The position numbers were made by a program, and so were the translations under genes. 64,000 nucleotides of DNA, from assembly GCA_963971225.1 (NCBI GenBank), contig OZ020268.1, positions 13,865,032 to 13,929,031 of the forward strand. The letters run 5' to 3'. This DNA is from Melieria omissa. Lineage: Eukaryota > Arthropoda > Insecta > Diptera > Ulidiidae. Shown one piece after another: positions 33,711-45,600 of this stretch (the stretch's first letter is position 1; each line of letters opens with the position of its first letter). The notes beneath the pieces are model-generated. The model saw only the letters and a program-made list of their open reading frames with translations, was not told the DNA's origin and made no database searches.

Positions 33711-35111
33711 CTAATCCCAAATACCCATCTTGTCGAATTCCTTCAACGTATACTTCATCGTTTCCTGCAGCCGTTTCGTCGCATACATCTGCCGTGCTTT
33801 ATTTTGCGCAAAGTCGCTATCTGCCAAATTCGTCAAACAGCTGTCGCCCGAAATCTGCTTGTCCATACAGACCAACGGATATATAACAAAGTGGGCAAAG
33901 AATCCATACGACGCACGGCGCCGCACTTCGTCCTGTATCTGCTGATAGCTCGGCACCTCCTCGTAGCCAATGTGGTGCAGCGTATCGCGCAGCGAGTTGT
34001 AATATTCCCGTATGAGCTCCTCGCGTTTGTTCTTCAGCACATCGAGCTGCGGACTTGTGTAGAGAAAGTAGTTCAAATCCAGGCCCGGACTGGCCCACAT
34101 GCTCATCTGATAGTCCACAAAGGTCACATCGCACACGGAACGTTGCTGATCGTACTTGAAGAAAATGTTGTTGGTCCAGAGATCGCCGTGATTGAGCACC
34201 AGCAGTTCGTTCGGCACCAGATCCTGTTCGCGGCTGAGATTCTCGCACAGATTGGCCACGTAACGCTGCAGTTTGCTTAGTACGCACTCGTATCCGGGCC
34301 ACTGGCCAACTCGCTCCAGCAGAGCGTGAGCATTGGCAGTGAAGAAGGACATCTGCGTGCCGCCCGATTCCAGCACGCTTCGCTGCAAAAGCGCGCTGTT
34401 GTACAGCTTCATTATGTCGGGATGCTGCATGGAAAAAGATGTTTGAAAATGCTTTAAAAGTGAGACAACTAAAGCGCCAAAAGCGTATTTGTACCTTTCT
34501 GGCGAAAAGCATTGAAATGGCATGGAATTTGCCCAGGTGCCGCATGACGAGGCGGCAGTGTGCCTCGTCCAGTCCCAACTCGCGTGCGGCCATTTTAAAG
34601 TTTAAACTGATAAGATCCTCGAAAACCAAAGTGTTGACTGGGTGCTTCACGCAGTGATACAATCTGGAAGAAATACAGTAAAATTTTATATCAACTTTTG
34701 GGTTTGCGGTGGCGTCATTCTTATCATCTCTCTACAATTGACTCACCTCGCACTGAAACGCTCGCCATTGTTCAAAAACATTTCCATTTGGGGCAAAATC
34801 TGATAGTAGATGGTCCGCTCCTTTTGAAAGACACGCATTTCCTGCAGAAACTTTTCCGCCTCTCGGTACGGCAAACTCTTCACAATCGCCGACAGCTCTG
34901 CACTGCTGTCGCTGCCTTCTAACCGATACTGCACGCGCACGCGATATATCTCACTGCAGTAATTCTCGCCGGTGCTGCTGCCCATTGTGAAGCGTACGCG
35001 TTCGATTTTCAAGTTTGCCTCGTGTAGCGCATTCTCCACCACCTCCTCGAAGAAGGCGACATTCAAGTGCGTTGGCGGCTCCGCAACGTCCTTGCCATAT
35101 TCAATGATCAT
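33711..35111 (-). CDS. CHK-kinase-like / ecdysteroid kinase-like (EcKinase) protein, 3 exons
   Basis: A complete 415-residue protein of the EcKinase family (DUF227, CHK kinase-like, choline/aminoglycoside kinase fold), expected to be cytosolic. Exons on the minus strand: 35111-34747, 34663-34495 and 34424-33711, with GT-AG introns of 83 and 70 bases and the frame kept. GSSTGENY at 44-51 is the glycine-rich nucleotide loop. IVKSLP places the ATP-binding lysine at K78, and VFQKERTIYYQILP (94-107) is the helix that pairs with it. VFEDL is at 135-139, the catalytic Brenner motif HGDLWTNN at 257-264 and the metal-binding VDYQ at 281-284. In insects some members phosphorylate ecdysteroids, and the family is linked to detoxification; this paralogue's substrate cannot be read from the sequence. 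Length is normal, no inactivating change is seen, and no paralogue lies nearby in the window. Confidence 0.93.
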
Positions 35112-35179
35112 GACGACTCTGCGCTTGTGTGGCGGCTGTGACTTTCTTTCCTACTGTTTGGCGAATTCGGTCTGTGAAC

Positions 35180-35220
35180 CGATTGAGAGGTTTTGCACCG
35201 CATCGACTCGCTTAAATACT
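35180..35220 (-). promoter_or_regulatory. Candidate core promoter of the EcKinase gene
   Basis: On the minus strand TATTTAAG (35219-35212) lies about 30 bases upstream of CTCAATC (near 35188), an approximate initiator. That gives a 5' UTR of roughly 75 bases. Motif spacing is good, but the TATA box is not canonical. Confidence 0.35.
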
Positions 35221-35578
35221 AACGAAACACTAACTCTATAGAGCGGTCCCAGCTATGCACATATGTATGTATGTATGTACGAATCGCTGCCACTATCGGC
35301 CACTTACCGTTGCTATTGCTGCAAAGATAAGACAACAAAGCGTTGTATTATCGCACTATCGCAGATAGTAGAACATTTCACGCACTGTGAGCTCTCGGCG
35401 ACATTGCAAGACACCCTACACAAGGGGTTACATTCCTAAAAATTCAATGTTAGATGCCAATTAAAACAATTTTTACAGAAAAATTCACGAGTTTTTCTTT
35501 ACTTTTCAATTAGCGTAGCCGTAGTAACGCAACAACAACAACACTACTAGTTTTGTCAGTTCGTACTAACGGAAATAC
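35221..35578. other. Upstream flank of the EcKinase gene
   Basis: No gene is recognised. 35262-35279 contains ATGT repeats. 35530-35550 has a short ACA run. Confidence 0.4.
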
Positions 35579-35586
35579 GTTGCAGC

Positions 35587-36716
35587 TAGGGATCGCAATT
35601 TTTTGCCATTTTGCGATCCCGGGATTTTCGGGATTGAAAAGTCAAATCCCGGGATCCCGGGATTTAATCCCGGGATTCATATAACAAATTTTTTAATAAA
35701 ACAATTTTCCCGAATTGCATAAATACTTGTTTATAATATATTTATCATAAAAATGGACACATTTTAATCACATTTGGGTAGTTTCAAGATTTTTTATCTT
35801 GAATTTAATCACATTTTGTTTGACCCTTCAATTCCCATGTCCAAAATAGTGAAAAAGAAAATTTTCTTTTTAAATAAAAGAGCTTAGATACGTTTGGATA
35901 AGACAAAAAAATACATAAAAAATGTTTAAACTACCCTCATTTTTATATTGAAAGAAACCACACAAACTCGCACTGCTTTAATTACGCGTGAAACAAATGA
36001 ATAAATTTTACATATGACGTATCGCTAGTGTTGGTAGAAAAATTAAATAAACAAGTACTACTAATTGACTTTGCCATACAAGTGTTAGAATTTTAAAATA
36101 AAAACCTATGTGGTAGGAAAACAAATATTAAGCATCTGTCACCTACAGGTGACACTGGGAATTGAAGAGTTAACTTAAAAGTTTTTCATTTGACATTTAA
36201 CTTCAGTTTCATAGCATTTTGTTTTATCCAAAAATGACACTTAAACATAACTTATTACTTTGCAACCGATGTATCATAAAGTGCATATATATGCATATTT
36301 GATAAAAAAAATAAAATAGTTAATTTGTTTGTGCTTTTAGTTTTACTTCGATTATTTCGATAAAAAAGTTAAGCGTTTTGATTAACTAAAAACTGAGATC
36401 TTAAAAATACAAAGGCATTAAGTGTTTTGTTCTCTTATCTAGAGCGAAATTTATTTCAAATGAACCCTGCTGAAGAGAAACATCCTTCAGATTCAACACT
36501 TGTTGGTTGAATGCTTAGTAAATAATCATAAGCCTTTTGCAAAAGACGCACTCTATCCCCTCCCTTCTCCCTCAAATAAGGAATTGGGTTTTTGTGCCTT
36601 AAAATTTATTTCATTTGAACTTTGAAGCATCTTTTGCAATCCCGAAAATCCCGGGATAAAAGAATTTGAATCCCGGGATTTTCGGGACTGGAAAAAGTCT
36701 AGGATTGCGATGCCTA
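35587..36716. mobile_element. hAT-type non-autonomous element with ATCCCGGGAT motifs
   Basis: Perfect 8-bp target duplications GTTGCAGC at 35579-35586 and 36717-36724 bracket 1130 bp. The ends are TAGGGATCGCAAT and, in reverse complement, TAGGCATCGCAAT. Both subterminal regions are packed with ATCCCGGGAT and ATTTTCGGGATT copies (35620-35690 and 36640-36690), as expected for transposase-binding sites. The interior is AT-rich and encodes no transposase. Confidence 0.88.
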
Positions 36717-36724
36717 GTTGCAGC

Positions 36725-36994
36725 GCATGCATCATCCAAAATAAGCTTATCAAAGACACCAACCTCTGCATTTTCTAACAACAACTTCTATCTAGCAACA
36801 ACCCAGTGATATAATTTAACATAAAAAGGTTCAGTGTATTGAATCACAACTGAGAGAGCTGTAAGTTCGAAGCCAAATTGAACGAATACGAATAAACAAA
36901 TTAAGGTTTCTTTGAATGGTTGTCCACTGATCATACAACAACAAACCTCTGAGAGTAGAACGAAAAACGACAAATGGTCCATAAGCCATTCTCT
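36725..36994. other. Spacer between hAT and mariner elements
   Basis: No gene or repeat is recognised. Confidence 0.4.
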
Positions 36995-36996
36995 TA

Positions 36997-37929
36997 CTTC
37001 TGGTCAAATTTGACCGGGAAATTGTAAGAAAAACACAGTAAATTCATTTAATCTTCAATATTTATTTTATCTCCTTCAAAATAATCACCATCGGATGCAA
37101 TACACATATGCCAACGTTTTTTCCAGTCTTCGATACACTTTTCATAGGCCGCTTTCGGTATGGCTTTCAGCTCCCTCTGCGAATTCTCTTTGATGGTTTC
37201 AATCGAATCAAAACGCTTTCCACGTAGCGGTAATTTGAGCCTAGGGAACAGGAAAAAGTCGGACGGAGCCATATCTGGCGAATACGGTGCTTGCGGAACG
37301 ACATTCACGCTATTTTTGGCCAAATAATCGCAGTTTTGCGATTCACTTTTTGCAAAAAATTCAACTTTTTCGGAACAAGTCGCGCTGCAACACGTCTCAT
37401 TTCCAAAACTTCGTGTAAAATGGTTTGAACTGATGTTTTTGATATTTCATGCTCTTCAGCTATCTCTCTTTGAGTCACACGACGATTGTCAAGCACTAAC
37501 GCCATCACTTTTTCCATGTTTTCGTCATTAATTGATGTGGATGGGCGAGCGGCATGAGGCAAGTTTTCGACCTCTGTACGACCCTCTTTGAACGATTTGT
37601 ACCATTCATATGCCCGTGTTTTCGACATAGCAGACTCGCCAAAGGCTTTATGCAACATTCTCAACGTTTCGGCACAAGAAATTTTGTTGGAAAGACAAAA
37701 TTTAATGCAAATTCTTTGATCAACAGATTCAGACATTGTAAAATTCGCAGAACAAACTCGAGGTGGACTTGTTTACACAGCTGTCAAAAACATACTAATG
37801 CACATATCGCGCTAAAAATTGACATGAAATGCTATAACAGTGCTACCAACCTTATGCCATCAGAAATTTGACAATATTTGGTGCGCGCTTCATTTAAATT
37901 GAAAATTCCCGGTCAAATTTGACCAGAAG
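36997..37929 (-). mobile_element. Mariner element, internally deleted, perfect terminal repeats
   Basis: The first 24 and last 24 bases (36997-37020 and 37906-37929) are perfect inverted repeats (CTTCTGGTCAAATTTGACC and on). TA lies directly outside on the left and one base outside on the right. The minus-strand transposase starts MSESVDQRICIKFCL at 37736 and keeps both helix-turn-helix motifs of the DNA-binding domain, through WYKSFKEGRTEVENLPHAA and RRVTQREIAEEH. After KLNFLQK the frame degrades and resumes in another frame as NSVNVVPQAPYSPDMAPSDF to GDYFEGDKI near 37048. The central catalytic block with the first two aspartates is deleted; the third (APSD) remains. Confidence 0.9.
37305..37736 (-). 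pseudogene. Mariner transposase N-terminal part (DNA-binding domain)
   Basis: An open frame with a genuine ATG at 37736 encodes about 125 residues of a mariner DNA-binding region: a first helix-turn-helix (about residues 8-50), the GRP-like linker HAARPSTS, and a second helix-turn-helix (about 80-115), ending in frame-disrupted sequence. Without the DDD core it could bind terminal repeats but not cut. Whether it is expressed is unknown. Confidence 0.75.
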
Positions 37930-38006
37930 GTACATTACTTTCCATTTTTGGTATTTTTTATAATTCAAATTTTTGTAATTTTTATAATTAAATTTTATAT
38001 ATAATA

Positions 38007-38495
38007 CAGTGGTGTCTGGATATAGTGAACTAATTCTGTGGTCAAAAGCACTAACCGCTTAAGTCGACTTAAGAAGAAATTGAGTTATGTATGCCACCAC
38101 GTTCCCTTGACTGTGCTCTACGTTTGTGTAAAATCGGGGAGCTTCTAACTTTAAAATAAAAAAAGTTATTAATAAAAACCTATTCGCATTCCCATAGCGA
38201 ACACACTACGCGCTAAAACTTTAAAGCGTGATTACTCGAAACAGCAATTTACGACTTAGGCGGTTATTGCTTTTGACCACAGAATTATTGCAAGGCCTGT
38301 TCACTGTATTGAGGTTGTTCACTATATCAAGGTCAACATTTTTGTTCAAAAACTCGTTTTATTTGCTCAAAATACACTTTTTGTTTTTTGCTTGAACATT
38401 TTTTTCTATATTTAGAGGCTCGATGTCAAAATTTGGGTGTTCACTTTATCGAGGTGTTCACTATATAGGGGGTTCAATATACCCAGACACGACTA
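38007..38495. mobile_element. Tc1/pogo-like MITE with nested inverted repeats
   Basis: The ends CAGTGGTGTCTGGATATAG and, in reverse complement, TAGTCGTGTCTGGGTATAT are imperfect inverted repeats with TA outside each. Inside, 38032-38058 and 38260-38286 are a second inverted pair (AATTCTGTGGTCAAAAGCA and on), and CTTAAGTCGACTTAAG at 38058-38073 is a perfect 16-bp palindrome. GTTCACTATAT-type motifs repeat near the right end. Non-coding, 489 bp. Confidence 0.65.
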
Positions 38496-38499
38496 TAAT

Positions 38500-39860
38500 T
38501 TCATTATTTAAAACAAAACTTTGACACTGCTTGCACTGTCAATGAAAATCCATAGCACAATATGAATATGTCTTGATGTTGTTTTAGCTTTAGACTCTTG
38601 TGCCTAGTTCAAATATATATTTACATGTAGATATAAAAATATATACTAACATAGAAATTTAAGGCAATAAATCATGCATCGCCATCGTCATATTTTAAAC
38701 CCCAATGTTGCATCCCGAATGTTCAACTGACCCCTTTGTAAGGCTGCCGCCACTTATCGCTTGCAAACCGTATTTCATGCCACAATAGAAACTAATCAAC
38801 TTTTCAAGCCTCCACTTGTGGCAGTGTTTGCTTGTACAAAAAACAAATCTGTGTGGGTTTCGGTTTGCTAACTTTGAAATCTTTCGCTAAATAAATATGT
38901 GTCTGCACGTGTGCGTAGGTGTGTGCCTGAGTGTGAATGCATTATTTGAATATTTTTATTTTATTTTTAGTAAACAATAATCATTAACTATCAGCACAAT
39001 CATCGCAATAGTTAGTCTGACATTCAATTTTTACACACATGAAATTATCTAATCGCGCACAACAATGCCGAGACTTGTTTGCTAAACTACACAATGCGTT
39101 CACCATAGCAACAACTTGACAACACTAAATTGGCTATTAGAAAATAAGTTGGTTTGCCTGTTTCAGAATAAATATTTAAATACAATTATTAATTTTTTAA
39201 TATTTTTCAACTCGTCTGTTTTTAATCAAATACAAATTATTTCCAAATTAAATTCTACTCTGACTTCTAACACAAAAAGATTAAAAGCAATAACTCGGGT
39301 ATTAACACCGGAATGCCTAATCAAAATCACTCCATTCAGTCAATATTTTATTGCTGACGGAAAGGCTTTTTTCGTGAATTTTACTATTTTTGGAGGCCAA
39401 ATTAAACCTAAAAAAATAAACATTTTCTTTTAAAAATTACTATATATAATCAGTTATTATTTTATTGATTACGAAAAGGAAATTTTTCGTGACTATTATT
39501 ATTTTTGAAAGCCAAATTAAACTTAAAAAATTAAAAAAAAAAATTTTAATTAATTTTAATTAATACAATAAACAAAAATATGTCCTCCAGTAAAAAAATT
39601 TTATCAATATTCGTGTTGAAGCGAAAGTAAAATTTTGTAGTACGTTGTATTATAATTTATAGTCACTTGTAGTCATTTACATTTAGCATAGTCATTATTA
39701 CAGATCCAACTAACTGATTTTTTACTTTCCGCTATATTTGTATGACACTGATAACGTACTGACGTCTGTTTCCCATAAGCGACGTCGGTGATTATCATAA
39801 AGTTTATTGTGTGAAAGAAGTGTTTCATGATTCAATAATAATAATATCTTGCGGAGTACT
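38500..39860. other. AT-rich spacer
   Basis: No gene is recognised. A 105-codon frame at 39116-39433 is compositionally random (AT-driven F, L, N, K, I) and is not called. 39420-39560 contains a weak duplication (TTTTTCGTGA, ACTATT, TTTTTGGAGGCCAAATTAAA and TTTTTGAAAGCCAAATTAAA). Confidence 0.4.
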
Positions 39861-39861
39861 A

Positions 39862-40432
39862 CACAGTGCGACAGAATTTTTCACACCGGGAAAAATCCAT
39901 ATGTGATTGAAACTAGAGACCAAATATAGTAAAACTGCGTACTCAGTTTTTTATTTTACATCCTTTGTCCTTTTAAAAGGACTTCAAAATTTTGAAAGGA
40001 AAAAAAATTCAAAAATATATAAAAAATATTTCACCTCTTTAGAATATAGAACATATCGCCACATCAAATGAAAGAGACTCAAGAATTTAAATAAAATTGA
40101 TTTTTTATCTATTTGTAAAAAAAGGATATGAAAAAGGTCCTTTGAAAATGTTAATCCTTTATATCCTTGAAAATGTATACAGAATTTTCTTGAAAAGTAA
40201 GTATGTTAAAAATCTCCTTGATCACGTGTCAAAATTTCGTTACTCTAACTTTATTGGTTCGAAAGTTAAAAAAAAGTGGTTAAAAAAAGGCGGAAGCTGC
40301 AATTCTAATAAAGTACGAAAATTCTATTTGAGTATTTTAAATACTAAAAAGATACACAGTCAATGAAGCGTTTGGTTTACATATGGATTTTTTCCAGTGT
40401 GAAATTTTTTTTTTAATTTTTGTCGCACAGTG
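39862..40432. mobile_element. Unclassified inverted-repeat element (GTGCGACA ends)
   Basis: The left end CACAGTGCGACAGAATTTTT, followed by CACACCGGGAAAAATCCATA, is mirrored at the right end (CACTGTGCGACA, CACACTGGAAAAAATCCATA in reverse complement). Left-internal sequence (AACTAGAGACCAAATATAGT) recurs near 48620 and 62197, so this is a dispersed family. 571 bp, non-coding. No clear target duplication was found. Confidence 0.65.
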
Positions 40433-41407
40433 TTATTTGCTAAACACATATTCTGTTACAATGCCAGGAGATTCACCAAAACTGACCACCTGGTTCTCCA
40501 TTTGGTGATAAACTCTTCAAAGATCGGCAGTAATTACACGTTTCTATGTCTAATACGTCTAAACGTGGTACTGCGACTTGAGGTTCCATGTTAATTTGTT
40601 TTAAATCCACCAGACCTTCGGAGAAATCTGAGTAGGTTCTGTGTTGCCAAGTAGCCAAGGTGGTCGCTTTTCAACACATGCCAGAATGAGTGCCAAATGT
40701 CTCACAACTGTTCATGATCCGCGTTCTCATTCTTCACATAGGCAAAACATAGCGCACTGTCAGATATGCCTATATTTTCCACGTGATTTTCCCATAGAAA
40801 ATGACTAGTCACTAGGCCTGCACTCCTTCCTACATAGAGGCAGAAGAAACTGCAAAGACTAGGCTGAGACGACGCGAGGCATAAGTTTCATAGAACTGCT
40901 ACCGATTTCAGCCTGTCATGCTGGCTCAGAATGGGGTCGCTAAATAGAACCTCGGAGCCCATTCTAGCTGAGAGGTCTGAGATCCGCCTTATTTAGTCTG
41001 AATTTGTAAGTCGTGACTATGGTGGGCGTGGTTGAAGGGCTATCCAAGGCCAAGAACTCAGCTTTGATGGATTGGTCACTCCACCTGCTTTCCACAACAA
41101 AGTTCATTGCCTCAAGTATTGCAGGCACCTTTGCCGTGGATACCATAGCTGGAACATTGATCTGTTCTGCAGCCGTTCTGATGACAGTAGCTACAGAGAA
41201 GATTGTCATCTTCTAGCTAACCTCTAATACTGTATTTTATTATATTATATTTACTTTTTTTTTATTATTATTATTTTTATTATTATTTATATTTACTTCA
41301 TCTTTGTTACAACTTTTTTATATTTTTTAATAATTTTTATATATTTTTTTTATGTTAAATAACACTGTACAACACAAAAAAATAACAAGGTTCTGACAAT
41401 GGACACA
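40433..41407. other. Spacer with an AT-rich tract
   Basis: 40440-41220 has mixed composition with short unrecognised frames on both strands (for example minus 40964-41209). 41230-41350 is almost pure A/T low complexity. Confidence 0.4.
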
Positions 41408-41588
41408 GGACTTTTTAAGGACAAAATGTACCACGAAAATATTCGCCATAAAATTCTACTATACGTCTCTGAATAAATCAAAGCTCAGAAATTTACATGA
41501 ACACCAGAATTAAGCCAAAACTGAAAATGTGGTCAAGTGTTCATTTCGTACTTAATCAAAATTGGTACATTTTGTCCTTAAAAAGTCC
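41408..41588. repeat. 26-bp perfect inverted repeat around a 129-bp loop
   Basis: 41408-41433 (GGACTTTTTAAGGACAAAAT and on) is the exact reverse complement of 41563-41588. It could be a small MITE or a foldback remnant. No target duplication was identified. Confidence 0.75.
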
Positions 41589-41689
41589 TATTTTACAGGA
41601 CATTTTTGGCATTTTAGAAAAAACTGTCAAACTGACCCATACAAATAGGAGCTACAGGGTTAAATTGCTCCACAAAAATGTTCTTCGTA

Positions 41690-41860
41690 GTATGTTACAT
41701 CAAATTGCTGAACACATCATATACCTAAAATGTATACATGGTGTTTGTATGCCGATTCTCCATAATAATGTGCAAAAAGGGTACAAATTCGACCCCCCAA
41801 AAGAAATGCAGACGTAAACTTTCAAAACGCCGATACACGTATACTTTTTTTTGGCCCCTC
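41690..41860 (+). repeat. Dispersed repeat fragment shared with 28330-28480
   Basis: Blocks TACATGGT, GCCGATTC, CGACCCCCC (against TGACCCCCC) and GCAGACGTAAACTTTCAAAACG occur in the same order and spacing at both loci. Element class unknown. Confidence 0.65.
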
Positions 41861-42595
41861 TACCAGAATCCGTTGTCAGAACCTTATTATTTAAAAAAAA
41901 AATTATGTTTTGCAGTGTAATGATTTTTATTTTCATTTTGTTTCAATATTTTCAATTAAAATATGATGCTGTTCACATTAAGGAGTGCACACTGTACTTA
42001 AGCGCTTTACACTATTATTGCACTCTTCAATTTAGAGCGAAATGAAAAAAGTGACCGAGAGCGCGTTTCGTTTATATTTCTTGGTCGATTTGACGGCAAC
42101 AATTCCTGTTTGCAGTCGGCAACCACCTTATTTCCAGTTCTTTATATCACTAATTGGCATTACATATGTTATATACATATATACATGCATATGACTTGAA
42201 TAGAGAATAGAATAGAGTAGAATTATAATCCATGTATACCATCACTGTTGAATATGAAAGGATCAGTTTTGATAACCTCCGTTCTCACTGGCAGCAAACA
42301 AGTTTAAATCATCATCCTGAAATCATTTCATTCATCAAAAATCATTTCATTTCAGCAAAAATCACGTACTAACTGTATTTATTCTTTTTCGAAATATGTT
42401 TTGCAAATAACATTTTATGCAAAGTTCAACAAATTCCAGTCAGTCATACAAATTTTGTGTTGTATGCATAACAACAACAACATAGCTGTAGCTGCAAAAT
42501 TATTTATTGTAACAATAGGAAATTCCAATGCACCAAAGACGCAGAATAATTGCCAAAGACATGCCAACGCCATGCGGCTGCATCACTTGCACACC

Positions 42596-42627
<32 letters not shown>

Positions 42628-45600
42628 ATTCTATACATAGTGCAAAAATATGTATGTATGTGCTACACAAGTTGGCATGTTCTATTGACAATTGGCTGAA
42701 TAGAAATTTTATGTGGCACATCGATGTGGGCGACAGTCGGTCGACGGAGGCGGCATTGCCATTGGCATTGTCACCAGGCCGCAGCGCCGACTGGGCCGAC
42801 TGCGCATCAGTGTACGGCCACTGGTCCCCAAAGTAATTTGCGCAAAGAAATTCAATTGTGGCTTAAATATCCTTCGAGATTTGCCACAAGCCGAAGCAGC
42901 GTGAAACGCCCATCCAGCCAGCCTGTCCGCATTTGCTGCTAATGAAAATTTCCTGCATATCAAATGCTGGCGCTGCGACAACAGCCGCACGAAGTATTTA
43001 ACAGTCGGCTGGGCGCCTGGGCTCGTTCTGGCGGGCGGCCAGCGCAGTGTGCAAGGCTGCTGCCGGAGCATACGGCCGAGCCGGGTCGAGCAGGAAGGAA
43101 GGATGCAATTGCGCCTAAATGTGTCGCCGGCAACATTGGCTGTTGTCAATTTGCAACCTGCAGCTGTCAGAATTTTAAGAACGTTCTGCCCACTTAGAAT
43201 CAAGTGACATGACACATGGCAAAAGTACATGGCACAAGCGATGCCATGCAGCCGCACCCACACACACACACACACACACTGACGAGTGCTTGGCCCGCAT
43301 ATTGTCAAATGTCTGCTAAAGTTCAATGTGTGGCCGCCTTACATGCTGTGCCTGCGGTTTGGCCGTCTCCGGCCTACAACACAAAAACAAACACGCCCAC
43401 ACACACTTGCACACACACATGCATGCATGCATGCATGAAAGTTGTGTGAGTTTGGCTGCTTGTTGTTTGTGCGAATTGCGAATTTTACAAAATGGCTACC
43501 GAACAGCAACGAACGCCAACACGCACTCGTCCGCGCGCATTTTGCCAGCTGCTTCCGCTGCTGCCTTACTCACACACACACATATGTATGCATGCGTGCA
43601 TACACATTTGCGTATGCCGCCGCAGCCAGCACCTAAAGTATTCAAATATTCATGCTGCATTAGCAAAAACTTTTGGCATTTTCCGTATTTCGTGCGCAAA
43701 GCATACGAATTGCTGTGCGTCCTTTAGGAATTCAACAATTTTGTTGCGTATTGAATTTTGCATACTTAACCGGTATTTTGTACAATCTTAACACACACAC
43801 ACACTTAGACTCTCACTCACACCCATGCAGATTGTTGCAGCCGCCCACGCGCACCTCCCTCCTGCCGGTCTGCCTGCGCCTCGAACCACTGGTCGTGTGC
43901 GACATCCGTGGGGACGTTTCTTTAATCAAAATGAAATGAAATTGAATGGACATCTTTGGCCGTAAATGACATTTTTTCCAAATCAACGAAATTGTATCTT
44001 CCTGACCCCAACTACACTAAAGTGCAAGGCATCAGCAGCGGCAACTCGTTGAGGTCTCTTCGCACGTAAATTACTTTTAGCAAATTTGCATTGCTTTCGG
44101 ATTCACGAACGTGGAGCTGTCAGTGCAGTTTCTGCCGCTGCCGCACACATACATATGCACTTAGTGCCACATTGCCTTTACCCACACCAACTCACATTCT
44201 TGTATAGAGTTCAGCGAAAGCAATAAAAACATTCCAAAATATTAATAACAAATCTCAAACGTTCTTGTCGAGCAGAATATCTGCCCAAATTACACTTTCG
44301 TATGCTTCAAACATTTTGATCAAACATTATTCATGCAGAGCTTCAAATCCTCCAATTATGTAGCAGGAAGCGCAATTCAAAATTACACTGTGCTACAAAG
44401 TTAAATGTGCTTGAATATATTTGAAGAGGTTCATAGCAAAATGCAATAATTCCACCAGAAAATTTTGTTGGATAAACGAATAAATTTAATCAAAGTCAGT
44501 TGGAAATGTTTCATTTTGGTCTGAACCATTATTTTTGATTTTGAATTACAGTGAAATTATGGACCTTTGGTATGTTTTATAACAATCGTTACATAGATTT
44601 TAATATGTAAAATTGGGTTCGGTTAAAAAAAATGAAAAAAATTAAAAATTGAATTATTGTGTTTTGTTTTGAATCTTCTCATTTGTTCTCACATGGAAGA
44701 AGGAAGAGAAATCATTCAATTTTGTTCTCACAACATCCTAAAGGCAGAAATTCGATTTCATTTCTTTTTTTCATAAATACTGAATGACCTACAAATTTTT
44801 TTTTTACAATGTTTTACTTAAAATTAATTTCAAGTACGTCGACTCACAGCCGAGCACTCACAGAGTAAGCGAGTAAAAAAAGTTATTATAAGTTCATAAT
44901 TTATTAAATATTTCTGAATGTTGCCTTTTAAGGTTTTTGGAAGGTTTTGAGCAAATAAATAAATCGAAAAATAGGCAAATATCCTTTTTCAATCATAGTA
45001 AAACAAAACTCTGTCTTAATGTAGCTTTAAAGTTTCTGAATAATCAAATTTGTTAAGAAAATAAACATATCAATCAATTAATCATAGTGAGAAAAACTTC
45101 TTGACTGAATATGGCCTTTAGTATCCCATAAAATACTTAAAAAACTTGTTATAAGTTTGATGCGATTTCATTGCCTTCATGTCCTTCGCGACCGTAAACT
45201 TAACACGATTCCTACAAACAGCATTTTGGCAGAGCATTCATTAAATAATTTTGATATGAATTCGTAGACATGTAACGACTTTAGAATCGCGAATAAAATG
45301 TATATATGTGCGCCAAAATACTCTTGCAAAAACCTATGTGAATAAAAAGGATATAGACATTTCATAGGCAATTACTTTACAGCTGAGTGGAACTATTTTT
45401 TCGGAGTTACTGAATAAATTTCATAAGAGTGTTGATTGAATTAGGATATCAATCCAAGTCTGACTTGTTTTTCAACGCTCTGATTACTGCAACAATTTAT
45501 CAATTTATTAGTCAATTATTCGACTATAACCAATGGAATGGAAACTGAAACCTATTCGGTAGTAAGAAGCGAAAATGAGTTTAAAAATATCCGAACAAAA

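Noticed and set aside
33642..34662. Long open frames antisense to, or frame-shifted in, the EcKinase exons
   Set aside because: They are shadows of the kinase exons, which show the family motifs and correct splice sites.
40964..41209. 81-codon minus-strand frame of normal composition
   Set aside because: Considered as a retroelement fragment, but no motif of reverse transcriptase, RNase H or gag could be seen.
42709..43326. 205-codon minus-strand frame
   Set aside because: GC-rich, passes through a CA microsatellite, overlapped by other frames; no domain.
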